This document shows, in pieces, positions 18,318 to 28,300 of a DNA stretch of 64,000 nucleotides (its first letter is position 1; every line of letters starts with the position of its first letter). A model generated the notes under the pieces. That model was not told the DNA's origin. It was given only the letters and a program-made list of their open reading frames with translations, and ran no database searches. The position numbers were made by a program, and so were the translations under genes. The DNA lies in NCBI RefSeq assembly GCF_025354435.1, contig NZ_JANXMU010000039.1, positions 1 through 64,000 on the forward strand, in the 5' to 3' direction. The DNA is from Rhodoferax sp. (GTDB lineage Bacteria > Pseudomonadota > Gammaproteobacteria > Burkholderiales > Burkholderiaceae_C).

Positions 18318-21029
18318 TCAATCCACCAACTTCAAACCCACCGGCAGCGACTCGCCAAACACTCGCTTGGTGTCCGCCGCGTCCAGCGCGGTCACCTCGC
18401 GCACCATCGCGATCCAGCCAGGGGCCGCGCGGGCGGCGGTGAGGCGCTCCAGCACCTGCTGGCGCAGGGCCTCGGGGATGTCGCGGGCGCGGTCGCCGGT
18501 GGCGCGGGCGATCTGGGTGGCAGCGAATGCTGCCGGTTCGGCCTGGGACCAGTCGGCGGCCAGCAGGGCCTTGAGCCAAACGGCGGCCACTTCGGGCGGC
18601 ACCACGTGGTGCAGGCTGGCGTACAGCGGCTGGCGGGCACCGATGCGGCCCAGAGCCCACCAGGTTTGCGGGTTCTCGCCGGGGTTTTGCAGGCGCTGTA
18701 GCAGCCAGGTGCCAAGCTGCACCTTGTTGGCGACCGACAGGCGCTCGAACGACGCGGCCATGCGCAGCATGTCGTCCAGGCCCTGCATGCGGGGGCCGTC
18801 GGGTGCGGGCACGTCCGGCCCGCCCACGGGTTGCAGGTAAAAAGCGATGGCCTCAAACACCATGTCTTGCTGCTCGGCCGTCAGCCCCCCGGCGATGCGC
18901 CGCCACAGCGTCCACCATTCGGACCACTGCTGCGGCTCATGGCTGTGGGCGATGCCGGGCGCGAACAGCTCCCACATCTGCTGCACCCGCCAGTCGTCCA
19001 GCGGGTGGCCGAAGCCGGGGCGCAGGGCGTAGCCGGTCAGGTTGAACCATTGGCGCTCGTGCTGGACGGTGCGGCGGCGGCGTTTGGCGCTATCGAGCAA
19101 TTGGGCGAACAGGGTGCGCAAGAGCGGCGTGTCCCAGCCCTCGCGGCTACCCAGCAGGCGCTCCAGGGTGGTGCGGAGCTGTTTGACTTCCTTGGCCTCC
19201 ACGCCCTGGCTGCGATCGCCGAAGACGCGGGCTATTGAACTGCTGGCATCGGCCAGACGCGGGTGCGGCGCGGCCTCCAGCACCACAGGGGCATCCCCAC
19301 GCAACTGGAATTCGAGTTGCCAGCGCTGCGCGGGGTCGTCCACGGCGATGCAATGCATCTCCAGCGTGCCGACCTCGGTGAGCGCGGTACTGAGCTGCAC
19401 CAAGACTTCGCGGGCGCTACTGTCGCTCCGCACCACCGTGGCGATGGGCGGCAGGCGCACGAAGCCACCGGTGGACAGATCGACCAGCGCGCCCGGCTGG
19501 GAGCGGGTGTCGGTGACGCTGCTGGCCAGGTAGAAGCGCACCGGGCGGGCCAAGCGCAGGGCGAAGGTGCGGTCGGCCAGGGTGCAGGCTTTCCCCTCTT
19601 CCGACCCAAAGGGCAGCACACAGATACCGCGCTGGCTGGTGATGCCGTCGTCCAGCACGAGGAAATAGCTGCGCGCCGAGCCACCGCCGATGCGCGGGGC
19701 CTTGCCCGCCCGGGCCAGCGCGTAGGCCACGGCACCGCGCGCCACGGCGGCATCCAGGTGCGGGTTATGCAGTAGTTGCAGCGGCGTGGTCGCCCAGCTG
19801 TTGAGGGTGTGGTGCAGGCGCTGAACCAGAGATTCAGCATGGAACACCCCGCCGTTGAGCAGCAATGCATCCGGCAGCGCGCCAGGGTGGCGCTGCAAAA
19901 AGGCGGCGACGTGGCGGGTAATGGCGGCATCGCTGGCGTAGGGCAGGCCAAAAGCCACCAGGCCGCTGCGGGCACGCTGGGGCTGGGCATCGGCGGCAAC
20001 AGAAGGGAAGAAGCCTTCAACCAGAATGCTATCTAAATCAGAGCACGATAAGCTTGCGGAACGGGCGCTACCGACCAATTTTCTTCCGCTAACCAGCAGG
20101 GTGACGGTGGTGGATTCCGGCGCGCCGGGGCTCCACAGCAGTTCTTTGGCGGTGCGGCAACGCTGGGTGAGCTGGGCCAGTTGCGCGGCAGACAGGCGCT
20201 CGGTGCCGCCCAGGCGGGATTCGACCAGGTGGGCCAGCGCCAGGTCCATGTTGTCGCCACCCAGCACTAGGTGGTCGCCCACGCCGGTGCGGGTCAGCTT
20301 GGGTTCGCCGTCCACCACATTCACGTCGATCAGCGTCAGGTCGGTGGTACCACCGCCCACGTCCACCACCAGCACACGGCGGGTGGCGTGCAGATCGTCG
20401 GTCAGGGTGCTGCGGTGGCTGTAGACCCAGTCGTAAAACGCGGCCTGGGGTTCCTCGATCAAGCGCACCTTGGGCAAACCCGCCAGTTGGGCGGCTTGCA
20501 GCGTGAGAGCGCGCGCGCCTTCGTCGAAGGACGCGGGCACAGTGAGCACGATGTCCTGCTGTTCCAGCGGGGCTTGCGGGTGCTGGGCGTTCCAGGCGGC
20601 GCGCACGTGGGCCAGGGTGCTGGCGCTGGCGGCCAGGGGCGAGACTTTGGGTATCTCGTCGGGTGCGCCCCAAGGCAGGATGGGCGCGGTGCGGTCCACC
20701 GCCGTGTGCGACAACCAGCTTTTGGCGCTGGCCACCAGGCGGCCCGGCACTTGCGCGCCCAGCTCCAGAGCGAAACGGCCCAGCACGGCAGATTCTGCGG
20801 ATGGCCACGGCAATTGCACATCGGCCGCCAGCAGCGTACCGGGCGCGGGGTGGAAGCGCACCGAGGGCAGCAAAGGCAGCGCGGCCACCTCGCCCGCCGC
20901 CACGAGCTGGGGAATGGCGAAGATCTGGATCTTGGCTGCCCCGCGCGCGGCATAGGCCACTACGGTATGGGTGGTGCCAAGGTCGATACCGACGCTGAAC
21001 GGCGCGAATGCCTTTGCTACTTTAACCAT
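18318..21029 (-). CDS. Hsp70-family protein with long C-terminal extension
   Basis: This 903-residue protein has an Hsp70-type ATPase domain (residues about 10-420): phosphate 1 in FSVGIDLGTTHTVVAY, phosphate 2 in VLVVDVGGGTTDLTLIDV, and adenosine-type LLNGGVF. The C-terminal part lacks the classic DnaK substrate domain and instead contains a roughly 300-residue helical region, which I match from memory to DUF3731-type extensions. It forms an operon with a shorter Hsp70 and a DUF2760 protein. This trio recurs in proteobacteria but its clients are unknown. The ATP-binding motifs are intact, so ATPase activity is expected. Confidence 0.88.
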   Translation of the reverse strand: MVKVAKAFAPFSVGIDLGTTHTVVAYAARGAAKIQIFAIPQLVAAGEVAALPLLPSVRFHPAPGTLLAADVQLPWPSAESAVLGRFALELGAQVPGRLVASAKSWLSHTAVDRTAPILPWGAPDEIPKVSPLAASASTLAHVRAAWNAQHPQAPLEQQDIVLTVPASFDEGARALTLQAAQLAGLPKVRLIEEPQAAFYDWVYSHRSTLTDDLHATRRVLVVDVGGGTTDLTLIDVNVVDGEPKLTRTGVGDHLVLGGDNMDLALAHLVESRLGGTERLSAAQLAQLTQRCRTAKELLWSPGAPESTTVTLLVSGRKLVGSARSASLSCSDLDSILVEGFFPSVAADAQPQRARSGLVAFGLPYASDAAITRHVAAFLQRHPGALPDALLLNGGVFHAESLVQRLHHTLNSWATTPLQLLHNPHLDAAVARGAVAYALARAGKAPRIGGGSARSYFLVLDDGITSQRGICVLPFGSEEGKACTLADRTFALRLARPVRFYLASSVTDTRSQPGALVDLSTGGFVRLPPIATVVRSDSSAREVLVQLSTALTEVGTLEMHCIAVDDPAQRWQLEFQLRGDAPVVLEAAPHPRLADASSSIARVFGDRSQGVEAKEVKQLRTTLERLLGSREGWDTPLLRTLFAQLLDSAKRRRRTVQHERQWFNLTGYALRPGFGHPLDDWRVQQMWELFAPGIAHSHEPQQWSEWWTLWRRIAGGLTAEQQDMVFEAIAFYLQPVGGPDVPAPDGPRMQGLDDMLRMAASFERLSVANKVQLGTWLLQRLQNPGENPQTWWALGRIGARQPLYASLHHVVPPEVAAVWLKALLAADWSQAEPAAFAATQIARATGDRARDIPEALRQQVLERLTAARAAPGWIAMVREVTALDAADTKRVFGESLPVGLKLVD

Positions 21030-21085
21030 AGCTACTCATGAAGGTGGAATATACGGTAGAGGCTGTTTTTATATATAAAACAAGC
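21028..21085 (+). repeat. Dispersed repeat family A, copy 6
   Basis: TAGCTACTCATGAAGG, ACGGTAGAGGCTGTTTTTATA forms a diverged copy whose first bases overlap the start codon of the longer Hsp70 gene (ATG at 21027-21029). It fills much of the 78-nt gap between the two Hsp70 genes. Confidence 0.65.
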
Positions 21086-21107
21086 CCTACCGCCAGACGA
21101 GGAGCGT

Positions 21108-22952
21108 TCACGCCAGCTCGGAATCCGAACGCACCTCGAATTCCACCTTCCAGCCTTCGCCGCCGCTGCGGGGCACGGCCAGCAGCTCCAGTGTGCCGAT
21201 TTCCGACACCCGGGCATGCAACTTCACCGGCACGACCTCGCCCACGGCGCGGCCCTCGGCGGGCAAGGTGGCTTCGATCTCGGCCAGCTCTTGCAGCTCG
21301 TCGGGGGTCCAGAAGTCCAGCATCTGGCCCACCGTGTCGTCGCGGCGCACGCTGGAGCCAAAGAAGCGAAAGCGCACGGCTTCGCCTACGACCAAACCGA
21401 ACTCTTGGGGTGGCAGAGCGGCTTCGGTGCCCTCTTCCATGCCGAACGGGGCCACGCACAGGGCATGCACCGGCGGCTCCAGCCCCGGCACGGCGGGCAT
21501 GGCGGATTCCACGCCCACGTAGTAGGCCATGGCCGTGCCGCCACGGATGCGGATGCCCTGGCCGCCGCGCACGGTGCCGTAGTAGGCGGCACCCCGGGCC
21601 ACGGCGAAGTCCAGGTCCGCGCCGTCGAGCAGGCGGGCCTCCGGTGCGCCCTCGGCCTGCAGCCAGCCGTTGAGCGTGGCCAGGGTGCGCTGCACCAGCA
21701 GGTCGGACTTGAACACGCCGCCGTTGAACAGCACGGCGGTGGGGTGCAGGAAGCTCGCGTCCTGCTGCGCCGCAAAGCCTTCCAGTGCGGCGGTGGCACC
21801 GACCTGGCGGCCCAGGAGGGCGGCCAGGTATCGGGTGACGGCGGCGTCCTGCGCGTAGGGCAGGCCCAGCTGCGTCAAACCCGCGCGGGCGCGGCTGACG
21901 GGGCGGGCGTGGCTCTCCACCTGGGGGAAGAAACCTTCCAGGATGGTGGCGGTGAGCGCGTCACGGCTCAGCTCGGCATTGATCGAGCCGCCAATCAGGC
22001 GCGCGCCCCGGCTGGGGATGAGCAGCGGCACGGTGTGCACGTCTGCATCGCTGAGCAGTTTTTCTTTGGCCAGGCGGCAGGCGTAGATGAGCGCCCGCAT
22101 CTGCCATGGGTCGAGTGCCTTGCCTTCTGCCGCCAACTGGCGGGCCACACCATGGGCCAGGGCCAGATCCATGTTGTCGCCGCCGAGCAGGATGTGCTCA
22201 CCCACGGCCACGCGGTGCAGTTGCAGGTTGCCGTCTTGCTCGACCACGGCGATCAGCGAGAAGTCGCTGGTGCCGCCACCCACGTCCACCACCAAAATCA
22301 CGTCACCCACCTTGACCTGCTTGCGCCAACCGCCGCCGCTCTGGGCGATCCAGCTGTACAAGGCGGCCTGGGGTTCTTCCAGCAGGGTCACGCCGGTGTA
22401 ACCCGCGGCTTGGGCGGCTTCGGCGGTCAGCTCGCGCGCAGCGGGGTCGAAGGACGCGGGGATGGTGACCGTCAGCGCCTGCGCACCAAACGGCGCGTCG
22501 GGATGCGTGTGGTTCCAGGCATCGCGCAGGTGGGCCAGGTAGCGGGTGCTGGCCTCCAGCGGGGAGATGCGGGCGACTTCCTCGGGCGCGTCGTTCGGCA
22601 GGATGGCGGCGCGGCGGTCTACTCCGGCGTGGCAGAGCCAGCTTTTGGCGCTGGAGACCAGGCGGATGGGGGTTTGCGCGCCGTGGCTGCGGGCCCATTC
22701 ACCCACTACGGCATGCGTTTCGCTGTGCCAGGGCAGGGCCAGGTCGCCGTCGGCAAATTCGCTGGCGTGCGGTAGGTAGATGAAGGATGGCAGCAGCGCG
22801 TAGTCCTGCACCGCGCCGGGGGCGCTTTGCTGGGCGATGGGCAGGATTTGCGGGGGGGCTTCGGGATTGGCCAGATCGACCCACGACAGCGCGCAGTGCG
22901 TGGTGCCCAGGTCGATGCCGATGGCAAAACGGGGGGTAGGCATATCGCTCAC
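21108..22952 (-). CDS. Hsp70-family protein, short form
   Basis: This 614-residue Hsp70 relative has FAIGIDLGTTHCALSW, ILVVDVGGGTSDFSLIAV and LFNGGVFKSDLL as its nucleotide-binding motifs. A C-terminal beta-rich domain (from about residue 500) resembles the substrate domain. GTG 22952 gives a 4-nt overlap with the upstream DUF2760 gene (GTGA); an ATG lies three codons in. It is homologous to its downstream neighbour through the ATPase domain, suggesting duplication, and the pair may work together. No J-protein or nucleotide-exchange factor gene is nearby. Confidence 0.9.
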   Translation of the reverse strand: MSDMPTPRFAIGIDLGTTHCALSWVDLANPEAPPQILPIAQQSAPGAVQDYALLPSFIYLPHASEFADGDLALPWHSETHAVVGEWARSHGAQTPIRLVSSAKSWLCHAGVDRRAAILPNDAPEEVARISPLEASTRYLAHLRDAWNHTHPDAPFGAQALTVTIPASFDPAARELTAEAAQAAGYTGVTLLEEPQAALYSWIAQSGGGWRKQVKVGDVILVVDVGGGTSDFSLIAVVEQDGNLQLHRVAVGEHILLGGDNMDLALAHGVARQLAAEGKALDPWQMRALIYACRLAKEKLLSDADVHTVPLLIPSRGARLIGGSINAELSRDALTATILEGFFPQVESHARPVSRARAGLTQLGLPYAQDAAVTRYLAALLGRQVGATAALEGFAAQQDASFLHPTAVLFNGGVFKSDLLVQRTLATLNGWLQAEGAPEARLLDGADLDFAVARGAAYYGTVRGGQGIRIRGGTAMAYYVGVESAMPAVPGLEPPVHALCVAPFGMEEGTEAALPPQEFGLVVGEAVRFRFFGSSVRRDDTVGQMLDFWTPDELQELAEIEATLPAEGRAVGEVVPVKLHARVSEIGTLELLAVPRSGGEGWKVEFEVRSDSELA

Positions 22953-23488
22953 AGTTCCACCTCGGCAGCGGCGATGACGCGCGGGTCGTGGCCTTCGGTG
23001 GTGCGGGGCAGGCGCACGTCGGTGGCCTTCCAGCCGGGGTGGCGCAGCGTGCCGCGGAACGGGGCGTTGCCGACCACGTTGCCGGTCAAGCGCACGGTGC
23101 CAGCATCAAACCCGGCTTCGAGCACGATGCGGCTGCCCTCGACCTCGGGCCGCGCCGGGGCCAGGGTGAAGTGCTCCTGCAACACTTTGCGGCAGCCGGT
23201 GTGCACCAGGCGGGCAGCACCGCCGATGTCGGCATCCGAGTACGCGGCCACGTCTTCCTGGATGAAGTCCACAAACCGGGCCTCGCGCTGCAGCAGGCCC
23301 AGCAACTGCAGGGCGGCATCGGGGGTCGCGACTTTCAGGACGGGGGGTGGCGGGGGCGCGGGAGGCGCAGGCGGAGCGGCGGGCTCGACACCATTGCGTA
23401 CATCCTGCACCTTGGCGGCCAGCGTGCTGTCGCCCAAAACTGCAAAAGCGAGCGACAGACGGGCGAAAAATGAGGGGGCGTTGTTCAT
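22949..23488 (-). CDS. DUF2760 family protein
   Basis: This 179-residue protein starts at ATG 23488, behind GGAGA at good distance; a TTG further up would add seven residues. After MNNAPSFFARLSLAFAVLGDSTLAAKVQ comes a proline-rich linker (PAAPPAPPAPPPPPVLK), then the conserved domain ALQLLGLLQREARFVDFIQEDVAAYSDADIGGAARLVHTGCRKVLQEH. It lies directly upstream of, and overlaps by 4 nt, an Hsp70-like gene. DUF2760 is regularly associated with such Hsp70 genes, so it is a candidate cofactor or client adaptor. Function is unproven. Confidence 0.88.
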   Translation of the reverse strand: MNNAPSFFARLSLAFAVLGDSTLAAKVQDVRNGVEPAAPPAPPAPPPPPVLKVATPDAALQLLGLLQREARFVDFIQEDVAAYSDADIGGAARLVHTGCRKVLQEHFTLAPARPEVEGSRIVLEAGFDAGTVRLTGNVVGNAPFRGTLRHPGWKATDVRLPRTTEGHDPRVIAAAEVEL

Positions 23489-23509
23489 ATTGGTTCTCCA
23501 CAAAGACAA

Positions 23510-23534
23510 ACGGCCCGGTGATTAACCAGGCCGT
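23510..23534 (-). terminator. Rho-independent terminator after the phasin gene
   Basis: On the minus strand ACGGCC-T-GGT, loop TAATC, ACC-G-GGCCGT is followed by TTTGTC. It lies 58 nt after the phasin stop and just upstream of the DUF2760 start, separating the two transcripts. Confidence 0.7.
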
Positions 23535-23591
23535 AAGGCGATATTGTCCGCGATGTGCAACCCCTTTAAGGGCCGCACACAGAAAGCAGGC

Positions 23592-24104
23592 TTAAGCCTT
23601 GGCTTCCATTTGAGCGACTACGGCTTCCACAGCCTTGTCGGTGGCTTCCTTGGCGGAAGCTTGGGCGGTTTCAAACGCGGTGGTGGCAGCGGCCACAGCC
23701 GACTTCACCAGGGCCACAGCGTTTTCGCTGCCGGCAGGTGCGTTCTTCACAGCGGCATCCACCAAGGTAGCCAGTTCGGCCTTAGCGCCGGAGGTAGCGG
23801 TTTCCACATAGGTGCGCACTTCGGTGCTGCTGGCGGTGGCAATGGCTTGCACGTGGCGCAGGTAGGAAGCTGCCTTTTCAGGAGTGGCCTTGGCCACCTT
23901 GGTGGCCAGCTCAACCAGTTCCTTGGGGTCTTTGATCGAAGCAGCGGTCAAAACGGCTTCTTCGGTTTCTTGCAGCGTGGTCTTGGCGGCTTGCAGGTTC
24001 AGCTTGACCAGGGCTTGCGCGCTGTCGAACAGGGAGTTGGACATGGCGAACAGGCTGGCCACAGCGGATTTTTGGTTGGCGGTGATTTGTTCAAAGTTCA
24101 GCAT
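23592..24104 (-). CDS. phaP: Phasin
   Basis: This 170-residue, almost wholly helical, alanine-rich protein has the phasin_2 start MLNFEQITANQKSAVASLFAMSNSLFDSAQALVKLNLQAAK and a second conserved helix (KELVELATKVAKATPEKAASYLRHVQAIA). Phasins coat polyhydroxybutyrate granules and control their size. The length is usual. A near-perfect inverted repeat centred about 54 nt upstream of the start is a candidate operator of the PHB regulator PhaR. No polymerase or PhaR gene is in the window. Confidence 0.93.
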   Translation of the reverse strand: MLNFEQITANQKSAVASLFAMSNSLFDSAQALVKLNLQAAKTTLQETEEAVLTAASIKDPKELVELATKVAKATPEKAASYLRHVQAIATASSTEVRTYVETATSGAKAELATLVDAAVKNAPAGSENAVALVKSAVAAATTAFETAQASAKEATDKAVEAVVAQMEAKA

Positions 24105-24149
24105 GGTGTTTCCAATATAAAAAAAGGTGAAGGATCAGTACAGGGTTTT

Positions 24150-24166
24150 ATGTTGCACTGCAACAT
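24150..24166. promoter_or_regulatory. Candidate PhaR operator upstream of the phasin gene
   Basis: ATGTTGCACTGCAACAT is a 17-bp inverted repeat with only its central base unpaired. TGCA-rich palindromes of this form are what PhaR-type regulators bind in front of phasin genes. Identification as PhaR's site is inferred. Confidence 0.55.
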
Positions 24167-24351
24167 GGACTGAACTATAACGCCCACTCTGCGACATTTC
24201 CAAGACAGGAAGCTCTAATCGCGCGCTGAACGGCGCACACACCTAAGGCTGGGTTCTGGCTATGGGCGCAGGGGTAAGTAATGACCACGCGGCCCGTTGG
24301 TGGGCTGCGGCGATAATCCAGGCTCCGGCCATCCTGACAAAGAAACCGCCC

Positions 24352-25350
24352 ATGAGCACCACCGAAGTCGTCCGCGACGCGCAATCTGTAGAGTCGTACA
24401 ACCCACTTGCCAAGCAAAAGGCCGGTGCCAAGCTGTCGCGCATCCCCGTCAAGGTGGTCCAGGGCGAAATGCTGAAAAAGCCCGAGTGGATCCGCGTCAA
24501 GGCCGGTTCGCCCAGCACCCGCTTTAACGAAATCAAGCAAATCCTGCGCGAAAACAACCTGCACACCGTATGCGAGGAAGCCAGTTGCCCCAACATCGGC
24601 GAATGCTTTGGCAAGGGTACGGCCACCTTCATGATCATGGGCGACAAGTGCACCCGCCGCTGCCCGTTCTGCGACGTGGGCCATGGCCGCCCCGACCCGC
24701 TGGACGCAGACGAGCCGCTGAACCTGGCCAAAACCATCGCCAAGCTGAAGCTCAAATACGTGGTGATCACCAGCGTGGACCGCGACGACCTGCGCGACGG
24801 CGGTGCCGGGCATTTTGTGGAATGCATCAAAAATATCCGCGAACTCTCGCCCCAAACCCAGATCGAGGTGCTGGTGCCCGATTTCCGCGGCCGCGATGAC
24901 CGCGCTTTGGAAATTTTGAAGCTGGTCCCGCCCGACGTGATGAACCACAACCTGGAAACCGCGCCGCGCCTGTACAAGGAAGCCCGCCCCGGCTCGGATT
25001 ACCTGTTCAGCCTGAACCTGCTGAAGAAGTTCAAGGCCCTGCACCCCAACGTGCCCACCAAGAGCGGCATCATGGTCGGCCTGGGCGAGACGGACGAAGA
25101 AATCCTGCAGATCATGCAGGACATGCGCGACCACAACATCGATATGCTGACCATCGGCCAGTACCTTTCGCCCAGCAACAGCCACCTGCCGGTGAAGCGC
25201 TACGTGCACCCCGACACCTTCAAGATGTTCGAAACCAAGGCCTACGAAATGGGCTTCAGCCACGCCGCCGTGGGTGCCATGGTGCGCAGCAGCTACCACG
25301 CCGACCAGCAGGCCGAACACGCGATGGCCAACGCCGCACCCACCCTGTAA
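24352..25350 (+). CDS. lipA: Lipoyl synthase
   Basis: This 332-residue radical SAM enzyme inserts two sulfur atoms into octanoyl-protein to make lipoate. The auxiliary cluster ligands are C74, C79 and C85 in [12 protein letters not shown]; the SAM cluster is C100-T-R-R-C104-P-F-C107. ATG 24352 ([18 protein letters not shown]) is taken instead of an upstream ATG at 24262 whose translation is not protein-like. The SNF2 helicase gene starts directly after its stop (TAA-ATG). LipB, its partner, is encoded 8.5 kb upstream. Confidence 0.97.
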   Translation: MSTTEVVRDAQSVESYNPLAKQKAGAKLSRIPVKVVQGEMLKKPEWIRVKAGSPSTRFNEIKQILRENNLHTVCEEASCPNIGECFGKGTATFMIMGDKCTRRCPFCDVGHGRPDPLDADEPLNLAKTIAKLKLKYVVITSVDRDDLRDGGAGHFVECIKNIRELSPQTQIEVLVPDFRGRDDRALEILKLVPPDVMNHNLETAPRLYKEARPGSDYLFSLNLLKKFKALHPNVPTKSGIMVGLGETDEEILQIMQDMRDHNIDMLTIGQYLSPSNSHLPVKRYVHPDTFKMFETKAYEMGFSHAAVGAMVRSSYHADQQAEHAMANAAPTL

Positions 25351-28300
25351 ATGGCGACGGTCGGCGGCCTCTGGTTCAACCCCCGCAATCTCGGCAACTA
25401 CGTTTCGGATACCGTCCTGGAACGGGGCTTGACCCTGTACCGGGGCCAGAAGGTGCTGGACATCGAAGTCCGGGCCATCGACAACGGCCGCTGGCAGCTC
25501 ACCGGCAGCGTGCAGGGCAGCGAACGCACGCCTTATAAGCAAAGCATCCGCCTGCACATCAACGTGCACGGCATGCTGACGCACTGGGATGCTGACTGCA
25601 CCTGCCCGGTGGGCGTGGACTGCAAGCACGCCGTGGCCCTGTCGCTCAAGGCCGCCTACCGCACCCAGGCCACGGCCAACGCCACGCCGCCCAAGCCCCC
25701 CACCGATGCCGAACTGGCCGCCGCCCGCCTGCTGGCCGAGCAGCGCACCCGCGATGCCGCCGCCCTCAAGGTGCGCCAATGGCTGGCGCAGTTTGACGCG
25801 CTGGACCGGCGCAGCAGCCCCCGACCCGACAGCGCCCAGACCGAGAGCTTCGTCTACACCCTGTGCCCGGGCACCACGCAGCAAAAAACCCAGCTGCTGC
25901 AACTGCAGTTGCAAAAAACCTACCTGAAGAAAAACGGCGAGTGGGCCAAGCCCAAGAACATCCTCACCCCGCCCTACCCGGGCCACCCGCTGTTCGATGC
26001 CGCCAGCCCCGCCGAGCAGGAGCTGCTGCGCATGCTCAAAGGCATGGCCAATGGTTCCAACCACTACGCCTACGCCCTCACCCACTGCGCCGTGGTGGAA
26101 GGCGCTGCCGGGCTGCTGGCGCTGCAAATGGCCTCCGACACCGGGCGACTGTTCACCGTGGCCGACGGCGGCTTTTTGGGCGCGCCGCTGCGCTGGGCCG
26201 CCCCCCGGGAACTGGGCTGGAGCTGGCATCAAGCCGCCCAGCCGTTGGCCAGCGAACCTGTGTGGACGCTGGAATCCCGCCTGGCCCACAGCTCCGAGAA
26301 CGCCCAGGTCTATGCCAACCACCCGCCCCTGTACCTGGACACCGCCCAGGGCCTGTGCGGCCTGGCCCAAACCCAGGGCATCGCGCCCGAGCAACTGCCG
26401 CTGCTGCTGAACGCGCCACCCATGCCGCAATCGGCCATCGAGCCGCTGCAATTGCCGCTGACCCGCCGCCTGGCCGCTGTGGCCATGCCGCCCACCCTCA
26501 AGCCCCTGCCCACCGTGCAAGGCGTGGTGCCCACCGGCCACCTGCACCTGGTGCCAGTGGCCAAAAAGGACGAGGCGGAGGTCGGCCTGCTGCGCGCACA
26601 ACTGGTGTTCGACTACGCCGGGCTGCGCGGCAGCTGGGACCCGGTGGAGCCCAGCGTGATCGTCCAGCAGGGCAGCACCCGCACCCTGCTGATCCGCGAC
26701 CCCGAGGCCGAAAAAGCCATGGATACCCAGCTGCTGGCCCACGGCCTGCAAGGCACACCCCAGACGGGTTACGTCCTGCCCGGCCCGCAAAGCCAGCAGA
26801 CCTGGCTAGATTGGGCCGATACCGACTTTGCCGCCTTCCGCGCCGACGGCTTTACCGTCACCCGCGACGACGCACTGACTGACTGGCTGCAGCGCGCCGA
26901 TGCACTCGACGTGCAGATGCAGGCGCAGAACGCCAACGACCCGGACGCATCGCCCTGGTTCGACCTGTCCCTGGGCATGGAAATCAACGGCGAGCGCCAC
27001 AATATCCTGCCCTGGCTGCCCAGCCTGCTGAACCAGTTGGCCAGCACCCCGGCAGACGAGGCCACCGGCGAACGCGTGCTGCCGCCGTTTGTCTACATGC
27101 GCAAGCCCGACGACAGCTTCATCCGCGTGCCCACCGAGCCGCTGCGCCCCTGGCTGGCCGCGCTGCTGGAGCTGGTGGGCGACCGCCAGCACGACCTGGA
27201 GGGCGACAGCCTGCGCCTGAGCCGCATGGAAGCCCTGCGCGCCGGGGCCGCCCTGGGCGAAGGCGCGGTATGGACCGGGGCCAGCGCCCTGCAAGAACTG
27301 GTGACCCAACTCGCGGGCCGCAGCGCTCTGCCCGAGGTGCCGCTGCCCGAGGGCGTGCACGCCAGCCTGCGCCCCTACCAGCAGCAAGGCCTGAACTGGC
27401 TGCAGTTCCTGCGCCGCGCGGGCCTGAACGGCATCCTGGCCGACGACATGGGCCTGGGCAAAACCCTGCAGACCCTGGCTCATATTCAGGTAGAAAAAGA
27501 CGCAGGCCGCCTGACCAACCCGGCGCTCATCATTGCGCCGGTCAGCCTGATGGGCAACTGGCAGCGCGAGGCCCAGCGCTTCTGCCCCGGCCTGCGGACC
27601 CTGGTACTGCACGGCCAGGACCGCCACGAAGTGGCCGACACCACACACGAACACGACGTGGTCATCGCCCCGTATTCCCTGCTGCAGCGGGACCGCGAAG
27701 GCTGGCTGCAAGCGCCCTGGCACATCGTGGTGCTGGACGAGGCGCAAAACATCAAGAACGCCAGCACCCAGGCCGCGCAGGTGGTGGCCGAGCTGCAAAC
27801 CCAGCACCGCCTGGCCCTGAGCGGCACGCCGATGGAAAACCACCTGGGCGAGATCTGGAGCCTGTTCCACTTTTTGATGCCCGGCTTTCTGGGCAGCCAG
27901 GCCAAGTTTGGCAGCCTGTTCCGCACCCCCATCGAGAAGCGCGGCGACATCGAGCGTCTAGCCCAGTTGCGCAGCCGCATCACGCCCTTCATGCTGCGCC
28001 GTACCAAGGCCCTGGTGGCGCACGAGCTGCCGCCCAAGGTAGAAACCGTGATGCGTGTCGAGCTGGAAGGCCCGCAGGCCGACCTGTACGAGGCCATCCG
28101 CCTGACCACCGAAAAAGCCGTACGCGAGGCGCTGGACAGCAAGGGCCTGGCCAAGTCGCACATCACCATCCTGGACGCGCTGCTCAAGCTGCGCCAGGTC
28201 TGCTGCGATCCGGGTCTGCTAAAGCTGGAGTCGGCCAAAAAGGTCACCCGCTCGGCCAAGCTCGACCAGCTGATGGAGATCCTGCCCGAGATGCTGGCCG

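Noticed and set aside
20030-20095. Family A-like sequence within the longer Hsp70 gene
   Set aside because: It has a GGGCGCTACCGACC stretch, but the encoded segment aligns with the paralogous Hsp70 at the same length (28 residues between GRKL and GFFP), so no insertion is supported.
21216-22775. 519-codon frame on the plus strand opposite the short Hsp70
   Set aside because: Shadow of a real gene with intact Hsp70 motifs; composition is not protein-like.
24175-26790. 871-codon open frame on the minus strand opposite lipA and the SNF2 gene
   Set aside because: It is antisense to two well-supported genes; GC-rich third positions make such long shadow frames, and its product is low-complexity Gly/His/Gln.
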